64,000 bases of DNA from Phaeacidiphilus oryzae TH49 (GCF_000744815.1 NZ_JQMQ01000005.1:3108055-3172054); one strand, 5' to 3'. Numbered from the stretch's first letter, positions 42,434-53,513 are shown. A program made the numbers and translations. Notes: generated from the letters alone by a model not told the origin.

Positions 42434-43768
42434 TCACCAGCGGGATGCCTGGCCCGGGTCGGGCCCGAACAGTCGCGGGGGCGGATCGTCCTGCTGCTCG
42501 GCCGCGGGGTCGTACGCGGGCTCGAGTTCGGGGTCGGACCGCCGCCTGCCACGGGCGCTGTGCTCCAGCTGGTCCGCCGCCCGGCGCAGCTCCTGGGCCA
42601 GGGTCTGCCGGAGCGCGCCGGGATCTGTGACAACGATCGGCAGGCTGCGCAGTTGCGGTTTTCGGCGGCTGAGGAAGGGTTCCAGGGTCTGGTAGAGCCT
42701 TCGCCGCCGGTCCTCCTCAGCGTCGGCGTCCCCGCCGTCCACGCCGTCCTCGCCGCCGGACCAGGGCACCAGCACCGCCAGCGGCCCGCCGACCTCGCGG
42801 GCCACGAACTCCCGTACGAGGTCGGCGAGTCGGGGGTCGTCCAGCGCCCACGGGTCGATCAGCAGGACGGTCACCGCGTCGGGATGCGGCGGCGGGGGGA
42901 GGCCGCCGCCGACGAAGGGGTCGACGAAGGGGTCGACCACGGATCCGTAGCCCTGCCCCTCCAGCATCCGGCGGACCTGGTGGATCAGCGAGTCCGGCGG
43001 CTCGGCGTCGCCCTGCGGCGGACGCAGCCCCCAGAGCCGCGCCGACGGCCCGTCCGGCAGCGCCGCCACCAGCAGGCGCACCATCCCGGACGGGTCGAAC
43101 GCGCTCTCGGTGTTCTCCAGATCGACCACCCCCGTCCTGGCGCCCGGTGCGGACCGGGCGGAGGCCACCACCAGGTCGGCCAGCCGGCGGACCGCCTGCC
43201 GGTACTCGGCCCGCCGCAGCGGCGAGCGGCCGAGCGCCAGCATTCCGTCGGAGGCGTACCCGGCGCCTATCCGCGCGTGCTCGAACTCCAGCTCCTCGGC
43301 GGCCCTGGGCAGCAGCACGGCCGGCACCGGCCGCCACAGCACCGGGACGATCGGGGGCTTCCACCCGCGGTCCCCGGGCCGGACGAAGCTCTGCGCGAAG
43401 GCCTGCCACTCCTTCCCGCAGAAGTCGTTGCGGAAGTACTCCTCGCAGAACAGCGGCACCAGCACCCGGCTGTTCAGCAGGGCGTGGTCGAGCAGCTTGT
43501 AGGCGTACGCAGGATCGTCGGAGTCCGCGGGGTCCGCCGCCGCCGGGCCGGCGCCGGCAGCGGAGACGGCGTCCTCGCCGCCGGCGCGGAGGTTGAGCCG
43601 GCCGGCCGCCGCCGGCCTGGGCAGTCTGGCGATCTCGGCCACGTCGGCGGAGAGGAGGCGGTGGAAGCCGTCGACGGCCGGGTCCACGCCGGGCGTCGGG
43701 GCGAGCGGATAGGGCGCGCTCAGGAAGTAGCTGACCGGCGTCTCCGGTCGGGTGCTCACGGGCGCCAT
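42434..43768 (-). CDS. fxsC: TIR-like protein FxsC (second copy)
   Basis: The 444-residue protein has an N-terminal TIR-like domain (1-205): YFLSAPYPLAP, SRVLVPLFCEEYFRNDFCGK and EWQAF match the FxsC pattern. A second domain (210-420) has DAVTVLLIDPWALDDPRLAD and PLAVLVPWSGG, as in the FxsC C-terminal family. The catalytic glutamate of NAD-cleaving TIR enzymes is not evident, so a signalling or scaffold role is more likely than NADase activity. Its ATG lies three bases after the stop position of the preceding fxsC in its restored frame, typical of an operon. The C-terminal 40 residues are charged and disordered. Confidence 0.88.
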   Translation of the reverse strand: MAPVSTRPETPVSYFLSAPYPLAPTPGVDPAVDGFHRLLSADVAEIARLPRPAAAGRLNLRAGGEDAVSAAGAGPAAADPADSDDPAYAYKLLDHALLNSRVLVPLFCEEYFRNDFCGKEWQAFAQSFVRPGDRGWKPPIVPVLWRPVPAVLLPRAAEELEFEHARIGAGYASDGMLALGRSPLRRAEYRQAVRRLADLVVASARSAPGARTGVVDLENTESAFDPSGMVRLLVAALPDGPSARLWGLRPPQGDAEPPDSLIHQVRRMLEGQGYGSVVDPFVDPFVGGGLPPPPHPDAVTVLLIDPWALDDPRLADLVREFVAREVGGPLAVLVPWSGGEDGVDGGDADAEEDRRRRLYQTLEPFLSRRKPQLRSLPIVVTDPGALRQTLAQELRRAADQLEHSARGRRRSDPELEPAYDPAAEQQDDPPPRLFGPDPGQASRW

Positions 43769-43771
43769 CCG

Positions 43772-44180
43772 TCACCCGTCCTCTTCCGGGCCGGGGCCGG
43801 ACAGGGAGCCGGGGCCGGGTTCGCCTTCGGGGCGCCGCTCCCGCCGCTCGGCACGCGGCCCGCGGGCGGCGCCCGCCGTGCCGCTCTTGCCGGCGGGCCG
43901 GCGGGCCCGGGTCGAGGCCGCACGCGGGGCCGGCGGACCGGCGGGTCCGGGCGGACCGGGTGGGCCGGGTGGCTCCGGCGGACCGGCGGGCGCCCGGTGC
44001 TCCTCCTGACGGGTCTTGAGGACGGTGACGTTCTCCTCCGGGACACCGCTCGGGCCGGCTAACGCCACCGGCCCCTCCACGGCCGCGGAGGCCGCCGCGG
44101 ACGCGAACGCCGGTGGCGGCACCGCCTCCCCGGCCGCCCCTCCCCGGGCCTCGCCCGCCCCCAGCCGCGGCCCGCGGCCT
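43772..44180 (-). pseudogene. Out-of-frame C-terminal part of the first fxsC gene
   Basis: One base out of phase with the TIR-like frame upstream, this stretch has good coding character: PPAFASAAASAAVEGPVALA, then PEENVTVLKTRQEEH and a Pro/Gly-rich tail. It ends at a stop at 43772, right before the next fxsC start, as expected for an intact operon. The phase change lies near the G-run CTGGGGGCGGG at about 44155-44170. A single-base indel or sequencing error would explain it. In this frame a TTA leucine codon, rare in streptomycetes and read by the bldA tRNA, occurs near 44060. Confidence 0.6.
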
Positions 44181-44916
44181 CGTCCCCGTCGACCTCCTCG
44201 GCACGCCCGGCACGCCCGCCGGGGGGCCGCCCGACGTGGAGGAGGGGCGGGCCCGACTCCTCGCCGAAGGCGCTCGGCACGTCGTCCAGGTTCTGCCGCG
44301 GCTTCCCCCGGTTGATGCAGTTGCGGTAGGCGACGTCCCGGATCCGCTCGGCCAGCAGGTAGATCGTCTCCTCCCGGTCCTCGCGCATCTTCGGCCTGGC
44401 CATCAGGCCGTACAGTCCGGTCCGCTGGTAGCTGGGCGGGAACTCCCCGCTGATGTGCTGGATCTTGGCCGCGATCGCCGGCATCTCCCCCGGCAGCGGC
44501 GCCCAGCAGATCGGCACGATCGACTCGGTGTGCTCCCAGCCCGGCCACCGGGGCTCGGTCCTGCGCTCGGAGAAGGCCTTCCACTCCCGGCCGCACATGT
44601 CGCTCTTGAAGTACGCCGGGGAGAGCAGCGGCACGAAGACCCGGCAGGTCGCCAGCTGGTCGGCGAGCCAGCGCCCCCAGTCCGTGCCGACCTGGATCTC
44701 GCTGTCCACCCAGCCCATCCGGACGTTGTCGCCGGTGACCTCGATCGGGTCGCAGATCTCCCGCAGGTGCCAGCAGAGTTCGGTGTAGAGCTGGTGGACC
44801 AGCCGGCGCGGGGTGCTCTCCGGCGGGTCGTCCTCACGCGCGCCCTTGGGGTGCGCGTGGCTCATGAAGAAGTACGGCCAGGAACGCTCTTCGCCGGTCG
44901 GCCCCTGAGGCACCAT
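44059..44916 (-). CDS. fxsC: TIR-like protein FxsC (first copy, probably frameshifted)
   Basis: The 285-residue frame encodes a TIR-like domain of FxsC type: SWPYFFMSHAHPKGAREDD at the start, MGWVDSEIQVGTDWGRWLAD, then ATCRVFVPLLSPAYFKSDMC and GREWKAFSERR. After LDDVPSAFGEES the sequence becomes Gly/Arg-rich and ends at 44059, leaving a 290-base gap to the next gene. That gap carries a coding frame one base out of phase, so the true gene probably runs 44916 to 43772. It follows fxsB by 92 bases on the minus strand. FxsC proteins are found only with FxSxx-COOH systems and their biochemical role is unknown. Confidence 0.82.
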   Translation of the reverse strand: MVPQGPTGEERSWPYFFMSHAHPKGAREDDPPESTPRRLVHQLYTELCWHLREICDPIEVTGDNVRMGWVDSEIQVGTDWGRWLADQLATCRVFVPLLSPAYFKSDMCGREWKAFSERRTEPRWPGWEHTESIVPICWAPLPGEMPAIAAKIQHISGEFPPSYQRTGLYGLMARPKMREDREETIYLLAERIRDVAYRNCINRGKPRQNLDDVPSAFGEESGPPLLHVGRPPGGRAGRAEEVDGDEAAGRGWGRARPGEGRPGRRCRHRRSRPRRPPRPWRGRWR

Positions 44917-45008
44917 GCCGTGGCCCCCTCACCCCGTGGCCCGCGCGGTCGCCACCGCCATCGGGAAATCACTCTACAGTCGTGATGTGCACGGAGGTTG
45001 ACGTTTCA

Positions 45009-47543
45009 TCAGCTGAATTCCACTGAAACCGATCGTCCGCTTCCCGCCCCCTCGCCCCCGGCTCCGGGCTCCCCGCACGGCGGCTCACGGAGCCACCCGA
45101 CCGCGAAGGACCGGCCGAGCCGGCTGAGCGCCCCGCCGGTCAGCAGCGACTCCGTCGCCTCGGCGAGCGCCGCGCGCCAGCGCAGCAGCTGCCCGCGGGC
45201 GGCCTCGGCCTGCCCGAGCTCGGCCGGCGACGCCCCGGGCCGCCGGGCCCGCCGCTCCAGGACGCGCAGCCGCGCGGCCCAGAAGTCGACCACGGCGAGA
45301 TGGGCGTAGATCCCCTGGAGGACGCCCTCCGGGGGCCGCGGGTCCGGCCGCCAGCCGACCTCGACCGGTTCCCCCGCCCGCGCGGGGTCGACCAGTTCGC
45401 GGAAGTCCAGCACCGCACCGAGCTTGCTGTGCTGGAACTCGTGGACCAGCTCCCGGGCCAGCGACTCGTGGACGGCCAGCTCCTGCCCCTCGGCCGGCAG
45501 GGCGACCGCCGCCGCGCCGGGGGCGGCCCGGGAGGTGGCGCTGAGCCCGTGCCCGGCCGGGTCCGGCTCCAGCGGGGTGAGCACCCGCAGGCCGGCGGCC
45601 AGCCCCTCGGCGTAGCCGGTGAGCTCGCGGTCGATCAACCGCCGCGCCTCGGCGGCGGTCTCGGTCCAGCGGCGGAAGGCCGCCCGGTCCAGCCGGGCGG
45701 CCGGGCGCAGCAGCGGATCGCCGCCCAGTGCCTCGCCCCGGCAGGGGTCGACGTCGTCCAGCCACAGCGTGCCCGCGTCGCCGCTCCAGAGCGCCCGGAC
45801 GGGCAGCCAGCCGGGGGTCTCCGGGCCCAGCGCCAACGGCGTCCGGCCGGGGCCGGGGAGGATCACCCGTCCGCCCCCGCTGCCGGTGACCCGCAGCACG
45901 GCGCCCCCGGCGGCGTCCCCGGCGGTCTCCTCGCCCCCGGGGATCCGCAGGACGCCCAGCGAGGGCAGCCGCAGCAGTCCACCGGGCCGGGTCCGCACGG
46001 CCACCTCGGCCGGGCTGCCCGCTCGTACCACGGCCGCCGCGGTCACCTCGGCCGCCGCGGCGGCCGCGGCGGCCGCGGCGATCGCCGACGCACCCGCCTC
46101 GCCGGAGGCCGGCCCGGCCGGAGCGGCGAACCCCAGCCGGCTGTACGGGTAGTCGAAGACCTCGTCGAGCGCCCGCGCGCCGGCCTCGTCCGCCTCCAGC
46201 TCCAGCAGCACCTCGCGCAGCGCCTGGTCGGCGGTCCTGAGCAGGCGGACCTTGAACCGCTGGGTGCCGGCCCCGGCCAGCGCGCGGACGGCCGCCGCGC
46301 TGCCCCGGCCGGCGGCCAGGCCGCGCCACTCCTCCGGACCGAGCTCCAGCCGCAGCCGGGAGCGCAGCTCCACCCCGTTGATCAGCGCCTTGAGGTCCTC
46401 GCAGTACACCGAGGGGTGGTCGAAGCCGCCGGGCGAGCCCGCGCCGTCCGCTCCCGCGCCCTCCGCTCCCGCGCCGTCCGCGCTCCGGTAGCGGTGGGCG
46501 TAGAGGCCGCCGCCGCAGCTGCCCACCACCGGGCAGTCGCGGCAGGTCTCGCACAGCCCGGCCAGGCCGAGCTGACGGGCCGTCACCCCCGGGTGCCGGG
46601 CGGCCCGTTCGAAGGCCTCCGGGTCGAAGACGTCCAGCCCGGTCCCGGGAGCGCCGTCGTACGCGGTCTTCAGCGAGTCCGCCTGCTCCAGGCTGCCGTC
46701 GGTCTCGATGACCAGCAGGTCGACCGGGTCCAGGCCGAGCGCCTCGGTCTCGCTCGGGCCGCCCTCGGCCATGTTCAGCAGCGAGTCGAAGAGCCGCACC
46801 GGCATCGGCCGCCCGGTCCGCTCCCACAGGTCGTACACCCTGAGCAGCCAGTCGGCGTACGGCACCGGTCCGGCGCCGGGCGGGCGCAGCGGGGGATGGT
46901 CCCAGGTGGCGTGCGGCAGCAGGAAGTCGACCCGCGGCGGCTCGGCGTCGAGCAGCGCCCGGTACACCGCCTCCGGATCGCTGCGGACGTCCACGGTGCA
47001 GAGCAGCCCGGCGTAGAGGTGGCGCCAGCGCGGGGAGGCGAGCAGCCGCAGCGCCCGCCTGACCCGGTCGTAGCTGCTGCGTCCGTTGGCGTACCTGCGG
47101 TGGAGGTCGTTGGCGGCCCGGTCGCCGTCCAGGGAGACACCGACCTTGATCCGGTGCCGGCTGAAGACCTCGCAGAACCGCTCGTCCAGGGTCAGCCCGT
47201 TGGTGTGGATCCGGAGGTCGAGGAGGTCCGGGTCGTCCAGCGCGCCGCGAAGCGCCTCCGCGGCCTCGGCGATCCTCTGCGGTCCGGCCAGCAGCGGTTC
47301 ACCGCCGTGCAGCACCACCTGGACCTGGGAGAGCCGGTGGACGCGCGCGTGCTCGGCGATCCGCAGCGCGGTCTGCCGCAGGACGTCGGGGCCGGCGGCC
47401 CACGGCCGGCCGGCCCAGCTCTGATCCTCGTGCTCGTAGACGTAGCAGTGGTCGCAGGCCAGATCGCACCGGCTGTGCAGCTTCAGCACGAACTGCCGGA
47501 AGGGGACGACCGGCGGCCCCAGGGCCGGCCCCGGATGCGGCAC
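45009..47543 (-). CDS. fxsB: FxsB-type radical SAM/SPASM enzyme with HExxH peptide-modification domain
   Basis: The 844-residue enzyme starts at a GTG eight bases after the fxsA stop. Residues 10-240 are a radical SAM domain with the 4Fe-4S motif CDLACDHCYVYE (Cys 26, 30, 33) and a CETCRDCPVVGSCGGGLYAH SPASM region near 330-350. The C-terminal 450 residues form the HExxH putative peptide-modification domain, with LVHEFQHSKLGAVL near 700 as metal site. In FxSxx-COOH systems this enzyme is thought to modify the short FxsA peptide. The fusion places two modifying activities in one chain. An Ala-rich stretch joins the domains. Confidence 0.93.
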   Translation of the reverse strand: MPHPGPALGPPVVPFRQFVLKLHSRCDLACDHCYVYEHEDQSWAGRPWAAGPDVLRQTALRIAEHARVHRLSQVQVVLHGGEPLLAGPQRIAEAAEALRGALDDPDLLDLRIHTNGLTLDERFCEVFSRHRIKVGVSLDGDRAANDLHRRYANGRSSYDRVRRALRLLASPRWRHLYAGLLCTVDVRSDPEAVYRALLDAEPPRVDFLLPHATWDHPPLRPPGAGPVPYADWLLRVYDLWERTGRPMPVRLFDSLLNMAEGGPSETEALGLDPVDLLVIETDGSLEQADSLKTAYDGAPGTGLDVFDPEAFERAARHPGVTARQLGLAGLCETCRDCPVVGSCGGGLYAHRYRSADGAGAEGAGADGAGSPGGFDHPSVYCEDLKALINGVELRSRLRLELGPEEWRGLAAGRGSAAAVRALAGAGTQRFKVRLLRTADQALREVLLELEADEAGARALDEVFDYPYSRLGFAAPAGPASGEAGASAIAAAAAAAAAAEVTAAAVVRAGSPAEVAVRTRPGGLLRLPSLGVLRIPGGEETAGDAAGGAVLRVTGSGGGRVILPGPGRTPLALGPETPGWLPVRALWSGDAGTLWLDDVDPCRGEALGGDPLLRPAARLDRAAFRRWTETAAEARRLIDRELTGYAEGLAAGLRVLTPLEPDPAGHGLSATSRAAPGAAAVALPAEGQELAVHESLARELVHEFQHSKLGAVLDFRELVDPARAGEPVEVGWRPDPRPPEGVLQGIYAHLAVVDFWAARLRVLERRARRPGASPAELGQAEAARGQLLRWRAALAEATESLLTGGALSRLGRSFAVGWLREPPCGEPGAGGEGAGSGRSVSVEFS

Positions 47544-47551
47544 CGGCCAGA

Positions 47552-47758
47552 TCAGATCGAGGAGTTGAAGCGGGAGACGGGCGCGGAGGCCGCCGTCGCG
47601 CCGCCGTCCTCGGCGGACCCGACGACGGGCGCCGGGGCGCCGGAGAGTCCGGTGAGACGGGCGAGTTCAGTCAGTGAGCCGCGGCGCGCGGCCGGCGCTG
47701 CCGACGGCGCCGGGCCGGCTGACCCGGTGGTGGTGGCGGTGGAGCCCGGAGTAATCAT
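47552..47758 (-). CDS. fxsA: FxSxx-COOH precursor peptide FxsA
   Basis: The 68-residue product ends in RFNSSI, which fits the F-x-S-x-x-COOH signature exactly (Phe-Asn-Ser-Ser-Ile). The middle has SLTELARLTGLSG, the usual leader-like helix that the modifying enzyme could recognise; the rest is Ala/Ser/Pro-rich. ATG 47758 is preferred: CGAAGG lies ten bases upstream, while the TTG at 47788 has no site. It is the first gene of the operon, followed after eight bases by fxsB. It is likely a ribosomally made, post-translationally modified peptide; the modification and its use are unknown. Confidence 0.88.
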   Translation of the reverse strand: MITPGSTATTTGSAGPAPSAAPAARRGSLTELARLTGLSGAPAPVVGSAEDGGATAASAPVSRFNSSI

Positions 47759-47789
47759 CGACCGTCCAGCCTTCGGGGGTTGAGTCAAT

Positions 47790-47856
47790 GCCTACCTGTG
47801 CTGTGCGCTGTGCCACCTCATTGTCCGCATGCGGGACGGGGTGCCCGCAAGTAGGT
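47790..47856. promoter_or_regulatory. Upstream region of fxsA with distant inverted repeat
   Basis: CCTACCTG (from 47791) and CAAGTAGG (from 47848) are near-complementary arms (7 of 8) about 50 bases apart in front of fxsA. Between them lies GCGGG-N8-CCCGC. On the minus strand TTGCGG and GACAAT with about 18-19 bases between them could be the promoter. Confidence 0.4.
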
Positions 47857-47944
47857 ATTCCGTCCATGACCGTCTCCGCCCCGCCCTCCGGACAAGAGGT
47901 CCTGAAACACCCGCCTCATTCCCGCCACCCGCCCGCGCGGCGGC

Positions 47945-48640
47945 TCAGGGGTTGAGCCGCTCGATCCGCCATCCGGTCCCCGAGGCCGCGTCCGCGCGGT
48001 ACCGCAGCCGGTCGTGGAGGCGGTTCTCCCGGCCCTGCCAGAACTCCAGCTCGTCCGGGACGACCAGGAAGCCGCCCCAGAACGGCGGCACCGGGACCCC
48101 CTCGCCCTCCGGGTACCGATCGGCCAACTCCCGGTAGCGGCCCTCCAGTTCGGCGCGGTCCCGGACCACCTGGGACTGCTCGCTGGCCCAGGCGCCGAGC
48201 TGCGAGCCGTGCGGCCGGGTGCGGAAGTAGGCCGCGGTCTCGTCCCTTCCGATCCGCTCGGCCCGCCCGCCGACGATCACCTGGCGGCCCAGCGGATGCC
48301 AGGGGAAGAGCAGCGAGACCTGCGGGTTCTCCGCCAGCTGCGAGCCCTTGCGGGAGCGGTAGTTGGTGTAGAAGACGAAGCCCCGCGCGTCGAACCCCTT
48401 GAGCAGCACGGTCCGTGAGCTCGGCCGCCCGTCCGCGCCGACCGTGGAGACGACCATCGCGTTGGGCTCGGGCAGCCCGCCCGTGCGGGCGTCGTCGAAC
48501 CAGGCGCCGAACTGCCGTATGGGGTCGGCCGCCAGCTCGCTCTCGTCGAGTCCCGCCGAACGGTACTGGCGGCGCATCCGTGCCGGATCGGCCGGCGCCG
48601 CGGGGGTGGTCGCTGACGTCACCCGGACATCATGGCGCAT
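47945..48640 (-). CDS. pdxH: Pyridoxamine 5'-phosphate oxidase PdxH
   Basis: PdxH oxidises pyridoxine or pyridoxamine phosphate to the cofactor pyridoxal 5'-phosphate using FMN and oxygen. The 231-residue protein has [20 protein letters not shown], the FMN-binding [20 protein letters not shown] and [20 protein letters not shown] segments, [14 protein letters not shown] and a C-terminal [18 protein letters not shown] 48640 or an in-frame GTG at 48622 could start it. It is divergent from citrate synthase. PLP from this enzyme would serve SerC nearby and the dehydratase at the right edge. Confidence 0.95.
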   Translation of the reverse strand: MRHDVRVTSATTPAAPADPARMRRQYRSAGLDESELAADPIRQFGAWFDDARTGGLPEPNAMVVSTVGADGRPSSRTVLLKGFDARGFVFYTNYRSRKGSQLAENPQVSLLFPWHPLGRQVIVGGRAERIGRDETAAYFRTRPHGSQLGAWASEQSQVVRDRAELEGRYRELADRYPEGEGVPVPPFWGGFLVVPDELEFWQGRENRLHDRLRYRADAASGTGWRIERLNP

Positions 48641-48814
48641 CCCACCGACAGGTCCGCGGCTGCCCGGGGCGCGCCGGGGGCGTGCGGACGATCGCCCACC
48701 CCTTGGTTCGCTACGGTCCGCCCACCCCGCCGAGGGGGTGTGCGGAACTTCACGCGAACGAGTAAGGCACTGAGTGCCGCGTCCCCCTGTGCCTTTGCCC
48801 CATGGAGTACTAGG

Positions 48815-48826
48815 GTGTCGCGACAC
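48815..48826. promoter_or_regulatory. Perfect 12-bp palindrome in the pdxH/citrate synthase spacer
   Basis: GTGTCGCGACAC lies about 150 bases upstream of the citrate synthase ATG, directly after GTACTAGG, which could be a -10 region. It is a candidate operator. The rest of the 333-base spacer (48641-48973) shows no gene I can support. Confidence 0.4.
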
Positions 48827-48846
48827 AGTGGTGCGCAGGGATCTGA

Positions 48847-51339
<2,493 letters not shown>

Positions 51340-51343
51340 CCAG

Positions 51344-51433
51344 CTAGCGCCCGACCAGCGCGCCCACCACGACGACGATCAGCAGCACGACGAACGCGCC
51401 GGTGACGATACGGGTACGGGTCTTCGGGTCCAC
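51344..51433 (-). CDS. 29-residue single-pass membrane protein
   Basis: A GTG at 51433 opens a 29-codon frame: a basic MDPKTRTRIVTG head followed by the hydrophobic segment AFVVLLIVVVVGALVG and a final Arg before TAG. An in-frame stop lies five codons upstream, which fixes the region. I recall comparable tiny proteins annotated near serC in streptomycetes. It lies between the ends of serC and thpR and reads on the minus strand, so it is probably translated from the downstream end of no other gene. Function unknown. It is short enough to be missed by gene finders. Confidence 0.6.
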   Translation of the reverse strand: MDPKTRTRIVTGAFVVLLIVVVVGALVGR

Positions 51434-51442
51434 GCCCGAAGC

Positions 51443-51985
51443 TTACCCGCGCCCCAGCGGCCAGCTGCCGACGGCCCGGTACCGCGCCGGGCCGTCGCCC
51501 AGCCGGCTGCTCATCAGCACCATCTCGTCGGCGAGCCACGGCCCGCTCTCGAATCCGGCCAGCGCGTCCGCGTAAGGGCGCAGGTCCGTACCCGCGCGGG
51601 GGCGGGTACGGGCCAGCGTCAGATGCGCCCGGAACCGTTTCGTGTCCGCCGGGATCCCCGCGCGCCCGGCCCCGGCCCGCACGCTCTGCGCGAGCCGGGC
51701 GAGGGCGCGGGTCTCGCCGCGTACGCCCACCCACAGCGCGCGGTCGCCGAACCGCCCGCCGCCGCCGAGCGCCAGCGTCATCGGCGGATGCCGCCGCGCG
51801 GCACGCGCGAACCGCTCGCCCAGCTCCGGGAGGAGTTCCTCCCCCACCTCACCGAGGAACGCGAGGGTCAGATGCCGGCCGGCCGCCTCCGTCCACCGCA
51901 ACTCCCCGTCCCGCAGCGGCGCGACGGCCTCCTCCAGCCGCGCCAGCACCTTCTCCGGCGGCACCACCGCCACGAACAGCCGCAC
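51443..51985 (-). CDS. thpR: RNA 2',3'-cyclic phosphodiesterase ThpR (2H family)
   Basis: The 180-residue protein is a 2H phosphoesterase, formerly called 2'-5' RNA ligase. It begins VRLFVAVVPPEKVLARLEEA and has the two HxT motifs: RHLTLAFLGEV near residue 37 and RAHLTLARTRP near 125. These open 2',3'-cyclic phosphates on RNA. Length is normal. The start is GTG 51985; no good Shine-Dalgarno is visible. It lies 65 bases downstream of the MFS gene on the same strand and could be co-transcribed. Confidence 0.9.
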   Translation of the reverse strand: MRLFVAVVPPEKVLARLEEAVAPLRDGELRWTEAAGRHLTLAFLGEVGEELLPELGERFARAARRHPPMTLALGGGGRFGDRALWVGVRGETRALARLAQSVRAGAGRAGIPADTKRFRAHLTLARTRPRAGTDLRPYADALAGFESGPWLADEMVLMSSRLGDGPARYRAVGSWPLGRG

Positions 51986-52050
51986 GCCCCCATGATGCCC
52001 GGCGGGAGCGCCCCCGCATCCGCGCGTCGGGCCTCGGACCGGGTCCGGCC

Positions 52051-53427
52051 CTAGGCGGCGGCCACCGGCACCAGCTGGACCCCCCGCCGCGTCACCCGCA
52101 GCCGCAGCCGCGCCGTCCGCGCCAGGACGACGCCGACCACCAGCGCCGCCGCCGCCGACACCGCACCGCAGGCGAAGAGCCCGATCCGGGGCCCCCACTG
52201 CTCGGTGACCCAGCCCACCACCGGCCCGCCGATCGGCGTCCCACCGGTGAAGACCATCATGTACAGCGACATCACCCGGCCCCGCATCTGCGGATCCGTC
52301 GCCAGCTGCACGGTCGAGTTGCTGGAGGTGTTGAAGGTCAGCCCCAGCAGCCCGACCACCGTCAGCATCGCCGCGAACAGCCAGTACCCCGGCGCCCACG
52401 CGGTCAGCGCCTCCAGCACGCCGAACGCCAGCGCCGCGACGACCAGCATCCGCAGCCGCACCCGCGACCGCCGCGCCGCCAGCAGCGCGCCCGCCAGCGA
52501 GCCGACCGCCATCGCCGTGTTGAGCAGACCGTACTGCCCCGCACCGACATGGAAGACGCTGTAGGCGAACCCGGAGAGGACGGTCGGGAAGTTGAACCCG
52601 AAGGTGCCGATGAAGCCGACCATCACGATCGGCCAGATCAGCACCGGATGCTGCCGGACGTACTGCAGCCCCTCCCGCAGCTGGCCCTGCTCCCGCGGCA
52701 CCCGCGGCAGCGGGGTCAGCTCGGAGGACCGCATCGCCATCAGCCCGGTGATCACCGCCGCGAAGGACATCGCGTTGATCGCGAACGCCCACCCCGAGCC
52801 GACCGCGGCGATCACCGCACCGGCGACGGCCGGCCCGATCAGCCGGGCGGTCTGGAAGTTGGCCGCGTTCAGGCTGACCGCGTTCCGCAGCTGCCGCTTG
52901 CCGACCATCTCGGCGACGAAGGTCTGCCGGGTCGGGTTGTCCACGACGGTGATCAGGCCGAGGCAGAAGGCCAGCAGGTACACATGCCAGACGTGCACCG
53001 CGCCGGTCAGCGTCAGGGTCGCCAGCACCGCGGCGAGCAGGCCCATCCCGCCCTGAGTGAACATCAGCAGCCGCCGCTTGCCGAAGCGGTCGGCGATCAC
53101 CCCGCCGAAGAGGCCGAAGAGCAGCATCGGCAGGAACTGCATCGCGGTGGTGATCCCCACCGCGAAGGAGCTGCCGGTGAGGCTCAGCACCAGCCAGTCC
53201 TGGGCTATTCGCTGCATCCAGGTGCCGGTGTTGGACACCACCTGGCCGGCGAAGTAGTAGCGGTAGTTGCGGACTCCGAGCGAGGCGAACATCCCCACCC
53301 GGCGGGACTTCCGCGCCTGCAGGGCCGTGGTGGTGACGGCGGCGGTCGCGGTCTCCGGGACCGGGGTGTTCTCGGTGGTGGATTCGGGTACGGCGGTTCG
53401 GTCGACGTCGTCGTTCGCCGAAGTCAA
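52051..53427 (-). CDS. MFS transporter (DHA3/enterobactin-exporter-like)
   Basis: The 458-residue protein has twelve membrane helices. A short disordered head ends at KSRRVGMFASLGVRNYRYYF, which is how MFS exporters of the EntS-like group start. The conserved loop 2-3 motif is GVIADRFGKRRLLMFTQGG, and NPTRQTFVAEMVGKRQLRNA is the diagnostic segment for this group. It probably exports a small hydrophobic compound. The start is TTG 53427, six bases after GGGGAG. The MarR-type gene lies 86 bases upstream on the same strand and likely controls it. Confidence 0.9.
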   Translation of the reverse strand: MTSANDDVDRTAVPESTTENTPVPETATAAVTTTALQARKSRRVGMFASLGVRNYRYYFAGQVVSNTGTWMQRIAQDWLVLSLTGSSFAVGITTAMQFLPMLLFGLFGGVIADRFGKRRLLMFTQGGMGLLAAVLATLTLTGAVHVWHVYLLAFCLGLITVVDNPTRQTFVAEMVGKRQLRNAVSLNAANFQTARLIGPAVAGAVIAAVGSGWAFAINAMSFAAVITGLMAMRSSELTPLPRVPREQGQLREGLQYVRQHPVLIWPIVMVGFIGTFGFNFPTVLSGFAYSVFHVGAGQYGLLNTAMAVGSLAGALLAARRSRVRLRMLVVAALAFGVLEALTAWAPGYWLFAAMLTVVGLLGLTFNTSSNSTVQLATDPQMRGRVMSLYMMVFTGGTPIGGPVVGWVTEQWGPRIGLFACGAVSAAAALVVGVVLARTARLRLRVTRRGVQLVPVAAA

Positions 53428-53513
53428 GACGGTCTCCCCTGGATGGTCAGCGCGCTGCGTGATGTTCTCCCCGGTTCGGCGGTGTGCTGTGGTCTCTGTG
53501 CTTCCGACTGCCG

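Noticed and set aside
44059-44916. NADase activity for the TIR-like FxsC proteins
   Set aside because: I could not find the conserved catalytic glutamate context of NAD-cleaving TIR domains, so no enzymatic claim is made.
45300-47783. An 827-codon plus-strand frame opposite fxsB and fxsA
   Set aside because: It is antisense to the radical SAM gene; it is Gln/Arg/Gly-rich with no motif.
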